Notes under the pieces: model-generated
What the model was told of the DNA's origin: nothing
Databases searched by the model: none
The model's input: the letters and a program-made list of their open reading frames with translations, nothing else
Source: Planctomycetota bacterium
Lineage (GTDB): Bacteria > Planctomycetota > Phycisphaerae > WQYP01
Length of the DNA: 32,727 nt
Assembly (NCBI GenBank): GCA_021810145.1
Contig: JAJZJL010000046.1
Span: 1-32,727, forward strand
Reading direction: 5' to 3'
Part shown: positions 25,635 to 32,727 of the stretch, one piece after another
Layout: every line of letters starts with the position of its first letter
Numbering within the stretch: position 1 is the first letter of the stretch
Made by a program: the position numbers and the translations under genes

Positions 25635-26747
25635 TTATTTTCCATTCATTGGCCGGTGCCACCAATTTCCCGGTCCCAGCACCGTTTCGGCAGTGATTGT
25701 TTGAGCCTGCGTTTTGGTTAACTGCCTGGACCATAGCGCCCGGCTCTTCACATTTGCGCCGGGGCCTCGGCTGTTGTATTCCGCAAAGCGGGCGGTTTTT
25801 CGGAGCTTGGGCTTTTTCCAATCGCTCCAGCCAACCGGGCGGATCTGTTTGCCCATGTAGCAATCTATAAATATCGTGCTTCCGTACGGCCGCCATGGAC
25901 GCCCCAGATAGACGCTGCCGGCGGGGGTGGATTTCAGACTTGTGAGGCGACAATGCATAAATACAAAGCCGAAGCGTTGATTCTGTGGCGTGGACGGTGC
26001 GGTGATGGTGCCGTAATGCCCCTTATTAACATTACGGATGGTGCAATGATCGAATAAGCCGGTGCCAAAGCCATAAATATAATCCACGGCGCCGGTAATC
26101 AGGCAGTGCGAAAAATAGGCGCGTGGATCGGGATGTGAAAAGTAAAGCGTATCCTGAAAAGCCAATATGCGACAATGATCAACCACCAGCTTGTCGCCAC
26201 CGACGGTAACCGCCAGCGCCTGATTGCCGTTGACATTGGATTTTTGCACGTAAGCATTTTGAATCGTGATATGATCAAGCGTGGTGTTAGACGCGTAAAT
26301 GCACAACGTGGCGGTATTCATAAATTCGTGCGGCAGACCATTCTTTCCGGCGTCGCGTACCGGCAGATTGTCGGTTAATACCGTATTACGCGCGTTGGTT
26401 CCCTGCAGGGTAATGTAGGGTTTATCCGCCGGGATCACCACCAAACCGGAGTAGCTGCCCGGGTCAATATGGATAATCGCAGGCCGCTTATTATTTGCCG
26501 GCACCGCATTGACGGCGGCCTGAACGCTTCGGTACGCTCCAGTGGCCGTATAGGAAACGGTATAGACCGCCGGGCTGAGGCCCGCGGTGGCTGCGCGACT
26601 GGCCTTGGCGACGGTGGCACCGGCGAGTTGTCGAGCCATGCTTAATGGTCCGGCATTGCAGCGCGGGAAACTGGCTGTCAGCGATAGCGCCAGTAATATG
26701 ACCGCGGATGCTGCGGTGACTTTTCCATCAGAGTTCAGGGATCGCAT
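25635..26747 (-). CDS. Pectin methylesterase (CE8), secreted
   Basis: The 370-residue enzyme has a signal peptide (about 1-32), a spacer rich in Ala/Ser/Thr (33-60), and one CE8 beta-helix. Catalytic blocks: NQALAVTVGGD (175-185), AFQDTLYF (Asp199), AVDYIYG (Asp222) and VYLGRPWRPYG (Arg283). The middle Asp block has Tyr where Phe is usual (VDFIFG), which is tolerated in the family. It lacks the NGKxIGTF loop present in the other four CE8 domains here, so it is the most divergent of the set. It hydrolyses methyl esters of homogalacturonan, releasing methanol. ATG 26747 has AGGAG eight bases upstream. Confidence 0.92.
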   Translation of the reverse strand: MRSLNSDGKVTAASAVILLALSLTASFPRCNAGPLSMARQLAGATVAKASRAATAGLSPAVYTVSYTATGAYRSVQAAVNAVPANNKRPAIIHIDPGSYSGLVVIPADKPYITLQGTNARNTVLTDNLPVRDAGKNGLPHEFMNTATLCIYASNTTLDHITIQNAYVQKSNVNGNQALAVTVGGDKLVVDHCRILAFQDTLYFSHPDPRAYFSHCLITGAVDYIYGFGTGLFDHCTIRNVNKGHYGTITAPSTPQNQRFGFVFMHCRLTSLKSTPAGSVYLGRPWRPYGSTIFIDCYMGKQIRPVGWSDWKKPKLRKTARFAEYNSRGPGANVKSRALWSRQLTKTQAQTITAETVLGPGNWWHRPMNGK

Positions 26748-26852
26748 GATACATTCTCCTGTATAACCGGCACATCAACATTCCGGATTACCATCATCCG
26801 ACGCGAACATTGACTGCCGGATTCAGTATACAAGCCGTTACGCATCGAGGGA

Positions 26853-27830
26853 TCAATGCGAATTCCAGGGGCCACTTCCCAGAATTGCCTTAACGGAATA
26901 TCTGGCGGCCTGGGCTTTGGTCAATTGATGCGACCATTTTACCCGGAGTTTAACATTCGCTCCGGGTCCTGTGGAATGATATTCCGCAAACCGCGCGGTT
27001 TTGTAATAGCTTGTGCCTTGCCAATTCAGCCAGCCAGCCGGGGCGATATCGGAACCCATATGGCAATCAATATAAGTGGTGCTGCCATACGCTCTCCATG
27101 GTCGCCCCAGGTAAACGCTTCCGGCGGGCACATGTTTTGATGCGGTAAGGCTGCAATGCAGAAACACCAGGCCGTAGGGCTGGTGCTTCGGGGTATTGGG
27201 GGCGGTTATGCAAGCCGAGCCGACCGATCGAATGACGCAATGATCAAACACCGCCCGAGCCTCTCCAAAAATAAAATCGACGGCACCCTGGATCAGACAT
27301 TTACGAAAATAGATTTTTGCATGCGGATTATGTACATAAAGCGTATCCTGCCAGGCCAGAAAGCGGCAATGTCGAAATATCACCGGGCCGTCACCGGTGC
27401 GCACGGCAACCGCCTGACTGCCCTTGCCATAAGAATTGACAAATGTCAGATGCTCCGCGGTTATATCGCGGCCAAGAATGGTAACAGTGGGTGTATGAAA
27501 TGTGCCAATTTCCTTTCCATTTGCTCCCTTGTCTCTGGCACCGAGGTTATAGGTGATGATGGTTTTTTTCGCGTTGCGCCCCCGCAGGATAATATTGGAA
27601 TCATCGGACGGCACCGTTACCAGTTCCTTATAGGTTCCGGGCGCGATTTTAATGATAATCGGCTTGCGACTGTGCGCGGGCACGGCATCAATGGCAGCCT
27701 GAATGGTTTTGTATTGCCCTTTGGGGCCTACGGTCAGAACTTTGCCGGCAGCCACGACCGTTTGCCCGCAGCAGCCCAGAGCGATCAACAGTGTCGCAAA
27801 TGCGGGGAGCGTTGCATTTAGAAACTTCAT
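26853..27830 (-). CDS. Pectin methylesterase (CE8), secreted, compact
   Basis: This 325-residue enzyme is little more than a signal peptide (about 1-28) and one CE8 domain. Motifs: KTIQAAIDAVP (41-51), GSQAVAVRTGDG (137-148), AWQDTLYV (Asp162), AVDFIFG (Asp185) and VYLGRPWRAYG (Arg243). All catalytic residues are present. A Cys pair at 20-21 lies in the signal region (ALGCCG) but is preceded by Gly-type residues that could act as a lipobox, so lipid anchoring is possible. AGGAG lies six bases upstream of the ATG. It ends at the same Trp-Asn that begins the linker in the fusions, so it is a plain single-domain version. Confidence 0.92.
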   Translation of the reverse strand: MKFLNATLPAFATLLIALGCCGQTVVAAGKVLTVGPKGQYKTIQAAIDAVPAHSRKPIIIKIAPGTYKELVTVPSDDSNIILRGRNAKKTIITYNLGARDKGANGKEIGTFHTPTVTILGRDITAEHLTFVNSYGKGSQAVAVRTGDGPVIFRHCRFLAWQDTLYVHNPHAKIYFRKCLIQGAVDFIFGEARAVFDHCVIRSVGSACITAPNTPKHQPYGLVFLHCSLTASKHVPAGSVYLGRPWRAYGSTTYIDCHMGSDIAPAGWLNWQGTSYYKTARFAEYHSTGPGANVKLRVKWSHQLTKAQAARYSVKAILGSGPWNSH

Positions 27831-27939
27831 AGATATCTCCTACCGTCATACAGATTAACAATTACCGATTCCAATTGATCCCGTGGCATCGGGAGCGTTA
27901 CTGCCGGCAGAGCCTCGGGCTATGTGCCAGCGCGACATC

Positions 27940-29334
27940 TCATCTCCCGCCGCCAGTTTTCAAATTGATGCCCGCTACCTGCGCGTTATACGGAATAATG
28001 GCCGGGCCATGCTTCACGGTAATGCTTGAATTGATAAAGCGGATATTCCGGGCATTAAGAATGGTGAATCCGCGGTTGGCACGAATGTGCACATTGGAAA
28101 AGACGATATCGTCAGCGGGTAATCCGGGAAGCGCGGAAATACGACCGGCGTGCGGCGAGTTCACCGAGGTAACATTCTCAAAATATACATGTTTCCAGAT
28201 TGGAAGATTGCGATGTGTCCGCAATGCGGGAACTTGTGACGGTGTTTTGGGCTTTTTCGGATAAAAGCTGTTGATGAATACCGGCAGACGGACATTCCGC
28301 ATGGTCAGATTCTGATACCACAAATATTCGGACAAGCCACCATAACCCGGCCCGGCCTTGAGCCGCACTCCGCGGTGCGTATGGTCAAAGGTGCAGTTGC
28401 GCACCACGACATATTTCAGGCAGCCATTGGTCTGCCCGCCGACGGACATACCATGTCCATGTTCAAAGGTGCAATGAGTGATAAGAAAGTTCTCACAGGA
28501 TGGACGGGAGGGTGTACCATTGCGGGCACCGGCTTTAATGGCGATGCAATCATCCCCTTCATTAAACGTACACCGGGTGATGTAATAATTCCATCCCGAG
28601 GGGTCACATGCATCGGTATTGGGCGTGTTAATCGGAGCCGTGATGGTGACGTGATCAATCATGACATCCCGGCACTGGTTGGGAACCAGATGAAACATCG
28701 GTGAATTTTCCAAGTGTACATTTTGCACCAATACCCGCGTGCAATTCTCCAGCACCACCATGAAGGGACGATGCGGCAGTTTCGGCGGATGTTTATGACC
28801 GGGCTGTTTTCTGTAGCGCGGCCACCAGGCCTGCCCCTGACCATCAATTGTGCCGTGACCGGTAATGGCAATATCGTGTGCGTGCACGGCGACGATGCAG
28901 TTGCGATAGCCAGGATGCTCAATATTCCGCTGCTTTTTAACCGACGGCAGATAATACTTGGGGTTCGCAGCCATGCGGATTTCCGCTCCGCGGGCCAGAT
29001 GAAAATTCATATTGCTGCCCAGAACCAGCGGACCGGTGAGATAATCACCGGCGGGAACCAGTACTTCGCCCCCACCGGCCTTTTCACAGGCTTGAATGGT
29101 TTTTTCGATGGCGCTGGTGTTGATTGTCGTTGCATTTCCGACCGCGCCAAAGGACTTGATATTAAATGTGCGGTTTGGAATCCGCGGTTGATCGACCTTG
29201 ACCATGTGATGAATTCTGGCGACCACTTTGCCAACCCATGCAGGTTGTGCGAAGCAGGTCGCGCCGGAGCCTGTCATTGTGGCCAGAGAAACGCCGGCGG
29301 CCATGGCAAGACATTTGAGTTTGGCATTTGACAT
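27940..29334 (-). CDS. Polygalacturonase (GH28), secreted
   Basis: The 464-residue glycosidase cleaves alpha-1,4-galacturonosyl bonds. It has a signal peptide (about 1-30, ending CFAQ), then TFNIKSFGAVGNA, the standard GH28 opening, and the beta-helix. Active-site blocks: NTDACDPSG (Asp241), NEGDDCIAIKAG (Asp261, Asp262), EHGHGMSVGG (His294 region) and VRLKAG (Arg324, Lys326). The first block has Ala where Gly is common (NTDG). I take ATG 29334, with AAGGAG nine bases upstream; a longer frame to 29700 runs antiparallel through the coding end of the upstream gene. The start is only 19 bases from the stop of the preceding fusion gene, so the two are co-transcribed. Exo or endo action cannot be told. 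Confidence 0.93.
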   Translation of the reverse strand: MSNAKLKCLAMAAGVSLATMTGSGATCFAQPAWVGKVVARIHHMVKVDQPRIPNRTFNIKSFGAVGNATTINTSAIEKTIQACEKAGGGEVLVPAGDYLTGPLVLGSNMNFHLARGAEIRMAANPKYYLPSVKKQRNIEHPGYRNCIVAVHAHDIAITGHGTIDGQGQAWWPRYRKQPGHKHPPKLPHRPFMVVLENCTRVLVQNVHLENSPMFHLVPNQCRDVMIDHVTITAPINTPNTDACDPSGWNYYITRCTFNEGDDCIAIKAGARNGTPSRPSCENFLITHCTFEHGHGMSVGGQTNGCLKYVVVRNCTFDHTHRGVRLKAGPGYGGLSEYLWYQNLTMRNVRLPVFINSFYPKKPKTPSQVPALRTHRNLPIWKHVYFENVTSVNSPHAGRISALPGLPADDIVFSNVHIRANRGFTILNARNIRFINSSITVKHGPAIIPYNAQVAGINLKTGGGR

Positions 29335-29353
29335 AGGGTGTGTCTCCTTGAGG

Positions 29354-31651
29354 TTAGTTTGCGATTTTCGCATTGTGCGCCATGATTTGCGGAGGATTCT
29401 TCGCCGCAATTTTACAATGATCCATGGTGATGTCCGCATTGACAACATGCATTCCATCACGTGCGGCCAGACGGACATTTCGCATATAGAAATCGGTAAC
29501 CGGCATTTCAGGCCGGCCGACGATAAATGCCGCGGTGGCCGCGCCGGTGGCGGTAACATCACGGATATGAATGTGGCGCCAGCGGGGTGTTTCGGCAGTA
29601 ACAGCCATCGCCTTACCGGCCAGCGCCCGGCGGGGAATGCTGTAGGCCCATGGAGATGTATTGTTGTAGTAGCTGCTGACCAGAATCGGGATGTCCACAT
29701 TTTTCATCGTTAAATTGCTGTACCATAAATCATCTACCAGTCCGCCGTTATGAATATCCGCCTTCAACCGAATACCCGCCTGCGTGCCATCAAAGGTGCA
29801 ATTCCGAACCGTCAGATTGCTTAATCCGCCGCCCGTGCCACTCCCCACGCTCATGCCGTGGCCATGAAAAAAATGACAATTCTCCACCAGAAAGTTCTCG
29901 CTGGCGGGATGCAGCAGATGCGGGCGCCCGCCGGCTTTGATGGCAATGCAGTCATCGCCTTCATCAAACGTGCAGCCCGTGATGAGGTAATTGTGTCCGG
30001 AGGGATCCATGCCATCGGTATTCGGCGAATGAATCGGCGCTTTTACAGTGACACCCTCTACGATGACATCATCACATGCGCCGGTAACCAGATTGCACAT
30101 CGGAGAGTTTAACAATGTCACATTTCGCACGACAACATGGCGGCAATGATCCAGGAGAATCAGATAAGGACGATGCGGCAACTTGTCCGCTGCCAGCGAA
30201 GGAGCCCCGCCAGGCTTGGATTTTTTGTACACTTTCCACCAGGGCAGGCCCTGACCATTTATTGTTCCGTGCCCGGTGATGGCAATATGGTCACAACCAA
30301 TGGCCGTGATACAGTTCTCATAGCGATGGTGAAACATGGGATAACTGGAAAAATGGTTGCTCATCAGCAACACCGCACCACCGGCCAAATGCAGATTCAC
30401 GTTGCTCTTCAGTGTGATTGGACCGGTTAGAAAGCGGCCTTTGGGGATGATGACTTCTCCGCCACCGGCCAGAGCGCAGGCGTCAATCGCTTTCTGAATT
30501 GCGGCGGTGTTGACGGTTTTTGCATCAGCGACGGCACCATAGCGCATGATATCAAAGTGGCGGCCCGGGAACCGCGGTGCAAAGCTGGTGAGAAATTCCG
30601 GTATCAAGTGTAATTGCACAACAGCTTCGGGATTCCACCGACTCCTGCCACCGAGAACGAAGCGGGGTGTGAGCCGGTTGGCGGTGGCGGAGGAAATCGG
30701 CCGCAGCCAGGCGACGCGCGCCCGCGGCACGGCACCGGGACCGAAGTTGTCAAATTCTGAATAGCGTGTGGTGTTTATATCTTGTTTATTGCCATCCCAC
30801 ACGATCCACCCATGGGGGTTAATGCCATTGCTCATCCATGTGTGCTTAAAAATGACATCGGCGTACAGGCCCCATGGCCGCCCCAGATATACCCGATCCG
30901 GCGGCGTGCTGGTGATAATGCGGCAGCGATTGAAGACAAAGCCGAAATGCCGGTTTTTCGGCGTTTTGGCGGCGGTAATGTAGCCGTGGCCGAGAGAGTG
31001 AATCAGGCAGCGGTTAAAATAAGCGCTCCCGGCACCGAAGATATAATCTGTACTGCCCGTGATTGTGCAGTTTTCGAAGTAATCTCGGCCGGTGTTGACC
31101 AGAAGTGTGTCCTGCCAACTGGTGAAATGACAATTATCGAACACATCGTGCGTACCGTCCAGACGGATCGCCAGCGCCTGTCCATTCATGCGTGTATAAC
31201 CCTTACCGCCCTGCCCTCCATCATTGGCAAAGGAAATATTGATGGCGGAGAAGTTATTTTCCTTAATCCAGGCCGTTGCGGTTTTCCACATCCCCAACGG
31301 CTTGCCGTTGGCCCCTTTGTCATAGGCAATCAATGAATATTCGATAATGGTATTGGCGGGATTTTCGCCCAGGAGTGTGATTGGAGGCAGATCAGCGGGA
31401 ATAGTGATCTGTTCATGGTAGATACCGGGGTGAATCAGGATAGTCACCGGTGTTTTGCTGTTGGGCGTTACGGCATTGATTGCCGATTGAATCGTTCCCA
31501 GATCACCCGGGGTGTTCGGGGCCACCACCAGCACTCTGGCTGGGACACCAGATCCCATTGCAGCGGGTACTGCCGGCAACGTTATGGCAACAATCGCGGC
31601 AATTGATAAAAATATTTTTCCGGCGGTGTTCAGCAATTGCAGTCTCCACAT
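29354..31651 (-). CDS. Bifunctional pectin methylesterase-polygalacturonase (CE8-GH28 fusion 2)
   Basis: The 765-residue protein repeats the CE8-GH28 layout: signal peptide (about 1-30), CE8 (about 38-340) and GH28 (about 364-765). CE8 motifs: GQALAIRLDG (157-166), SWQDTLL (Asp181), STDYIFG (Asp202) and VYLGRPW (Arg258). GH28 motifs: NTDGMDPSG (Asp546), DEGDDCIAIKAG (Asp566, Asp567), FHGHGMSVGSG (597-600) and GIRLKAD. The linker again begins RWNPEAVVQ. The ATG at 31651 has no good ribosome binding site. A TTG at 31636 has GGAG seven bases upstream and would give MLNTAGKIFLSIAA as signal peptide; either is possible. It is followed by the GH28 gene after 19 bases. Confidence 0.92.
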   Translation of the reverse strand: MWRLQLLNTAGKIFLSIAAIVAITLPAVPAAMGSGVPARVLVVAPNTPGDLGTIQSAINAVTPNSKTPVTILIHPGIYHEQITIPADLPPITLLGENPANTIIEYSLIAYDKGANGKPLGMWKTATAWIKENNFSAINISFANDGGQGGKGYTRMNGQALAIRLDGTHDVFDNCHFTSWQDTLLVNTGRDYFENCTITGSTDYIFGAGSAYFNRCLIHSLGHGYITAAKTPKNRHFGFVFNRCRIITSTPPDRVYLGRPWGLYADVIFKHTWMSNGINPHGWIVWDGNKQDINTTRYSEFDNFGPGAVPRARVAWLRPISSATANRLTPRFVLGGRSRWNPEAVVQLHLIPEFLTSFAPRFPGRHFDIMRYGAVADAKTVNTAAIQKAIDACALAGGGEVIIPKGRFLTGPITLKSNVNLHLAGGAVLLMSNHFSSYPMFHHRYENCITAIGCDHIAITGHGTINGQGLPWWKVYKKSKPGGAPSLAADKLPHRPYLILLDHCRHVVVRNVTLLNSPMCNLVTGACDDVIVEGVTVKAPIHSPNTDGMDPSGHNYLITGCTFDEGDDCIAIKAGGRPHLLHPASENFLVENCHFFHGHGMSVGSGTGGGLSNLTVRNCTFDGTQAGIRLKADIHNGGLVDDLWYSNLTMKNVDIPILVSSYYNNTSPWAYSIPRRALAGKAMAVTAETPRWRHIHIRDVTATGAATAAFIVGRPEMPVTDFYMRNVRLAARDGMHVVNADITMDHCKIAAKNPPQIMAHNAKIAN

Positions 31652-31759
31652 TCTTTTAAAGGATTGATCATCAACGATGATACAACATCCGCGCTGTAAG
31701 CAACTGGCGCTGCGCCCTGCACATCAATTACATGATCCCGATGCCAACACTTTTACTCG

Positions 31760-32727
31760 CTAATGATGGTGCATTGCGTGTATGCGCCTCCGCAGGGCTT
31801 TAACTTCCGCTTCCGGCTTCCAATGATCGGTTCCACCCAGCACGCGAGCCACGGTAATCTTACGAGCCTGAGCCTTGGTGAGTTCTTTAATCCATGCGGG
31901 ACGCTTGCCGGCTCCCGGGCCTTTATTGCCAAATTCCGCGAAGCGGGCGGTTTCCGGATTTTTCTTATCCATCCAGTGCATCCAGCCTGCGGAATTCAGC
32001 GATCCGGGCAGATAACAATCCATGAAGGTTGATGCCGCATAGGGTCCCCATGGCCGTCCCAGCCAGGTATCGCCGGGCTTGGTGCAGGCGGTAATGCGAC
32101 AATGAGAAAATACAAAACCATACGGGCTGGACTGCGGCGTACGCGGGGCGGTAATGCAGCCATAACCAAGGCAATTGATTTTGCAGTTACGGAAGAAAGC
32201 GGTGGCGTTGCCAAAAATAAAGTCCACCGCCCCGTTGATCTGGCAGTGATCGAAATATTGCCGATTCTGATTCAGCAGAATGGTGTCCTGCCAGCCCAGG
32301 AAATGGCAGTTGTAAAACACACATTGGTCACCATCCACACGTATGGCCAGAGCCTGACCATCATAACCATTGCCGCTGATACCGGAATCATTGGCGAAGG
32401 TTATATTGGCGGCAGAGAAGTGATTATCCTGCACCCAGGTGCTTTGCGTACTGAAGGTTCCAATGGGTTTACCATTGGGACCCTTGTCATACGCAATTAA
32501 GGAGTACACCAAAATGGTATTATCAGGATCTTCCCCCAGCAGCGTAATGGGGGGTTCACCCCTGGGGATAACAATATGTTCATGATAGATCCCGGGACGT
32601 ATAAGGATTGTCACCGGCGTTTTGCTGTGCGGCTTAATCGAGGAGATCGCGGCCATCACGGTGGTAAATTGACCGTGCGATTTATCCGGCGAAACAACAA
32701 TGGTTTTCGCGGCAGCAACGGCTGGCA
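31760..32727 (-). CDS. Pectin methylesterase (CE8), 5' end beyond the window
   Basis: The reading frame stays open to the right edge. The visible part starts PAVAAAKTIVVSPDKSHG, matching the end of a signal peptide and the start of a CE8 domain, so only the signal peptide and start codon are missing; an internal ATG at 32659 is not the real start. Motifs: GQALAIRVDGD, GWQDTILL, AVDFIFGNATAFF and TWLGRPWGPY, all catalytic residues present. The C-terminus stops right after HWKPEAEVKAL, the place where the linker to GH28 begins in the two fusions, and ends RIHAMHHH. It looks like a fusion enzyme that lost its GH28 half, or a precursor of one. The next gene starts 108 bases downstream. Confidence 0.9.
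   Translation of the reverse strand, partial: PAVAAAKTIVVSPDKSHGQFTTVMAAISSIKPHSKTPVTILIRPGIYHEHIVIPRGEPPITLLGEDPDNTILVYSLIAYDKGPNGKPIGTFSTQSTWVQDNHFSAANITFANDSGISGNGYDGQALAIRVDGDQCVFYNCHFLGWQDTILLNQNRQYFDHCQINGAVDFIFGNATAFFRNCKINCLGYGCITAPRTPQSSPYGFVFSHCRITACTKPGDTWLGRPWGPYAASTFMDCYLPGSLNSAGWMHWMDKKNPETARFAEFGNKGPGAGKRPAWIKELTKAQARKITVARVLGGTDHWKPEAEVKALRRRIHAMHHH

Noticed and set aside
29335..29700. Upstream extension of the GH28 frame
   Set aside because: It overlaps the 3' end of the fusion gene in another frame. The signal peptide and AAGGAG site place the start at 29334.

Overview
The window looks like chromosomal DNA from a Gram-negative bacterium that degrades plant cell walls. Several proteins have lipoprotein or Sec signal peptides, there is a TolC-type outer-membrane channel, and the right third is packed with secreted pectin-degrading enzymes. 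The protein flavour (RAYT transposase with ATAAA-loop REP hairpins, bacterial GH63, GH79, CE8-GH28 enzymes) suggests Planctomycetota, perhaps a Phycisphaerae-like lineage. That is an impression from family resemblance, because no marker such as rRNA is present. A rusticyanin-like cupredoxin beside a multicopper oxidase hints at a copper-rich or acidic habitat, also as inference.

Layout. 1-510: 5' part of a RAYT (REP-associated tyrosine transposase) gene running off the left edge, followed by a cluster of REP hairpins, the last of which abuts the stop codon of the next gene. 504-3909: a PLD-nuclease/SNF2-helicase fusion protein, possibly a defence or DNA-processing enzyme, preceded by a tiny coupled ORF. 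3910-4238: a stretch without a convincing gene that carries a twin repeat resembling an insertion-sequence end. 4239-8721: a copper-handling operon on the minus strand, in transcription order a Cys/His-rich CopL-like protein, a Met-rich lipoprotein, a TolC-family lipoprotein, a Tat-exported multicopper oxidase and a rusticyanin-like cupredoxin. It has a good sigma70-like promoter placed so that the first gene would be leaderless. 8896-10645: trpB and a translationally coupled proline-rich lipoprotein, with a promoter. 10684-13380: a large cytoplasmic GH63 glucosidase, divergent from a Fic-domain protein at 13581-15065.

15105-21487: a plus-strand run of housekeeping and sugar-acid genes: ribE, pdxA, hflX, the two subunits of a UxaA-type (altronate) dehydratase, and a GH79-like secreted glycosidase. 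21488-21954 is non-coding and folds on paper into a multi-branched structured RNA directly ahead of a GGDEF diguanylate cyclase gene (21955-23127).

23307-32727: a minus-strand pectinolysis cluster of six genes, running off the right edge: a 5'-truncated pectin methylesterase (CE8), a CE8-GH28 fusion, a GH28 polygalacturonase, two stand-alone CE8 enzymes and a second CE8-GH28 fusion. Together they would de-esterify homogalacturonan and hydrolyse it to galacturonate. The UxaA dehydratase upstream catalyses a late step in galacturonate catabolism, so the right half of the window links extracellular pectin breakdown to cytoplasmic uronate use. The strongest candidates for something undescribed are the structured RNA before the GGDEF gene, the REP/RAYT unit at the left edge, the copper operon with its leaderless CopL-like gene, and the repeated CE8-GH28 fusion architecture.
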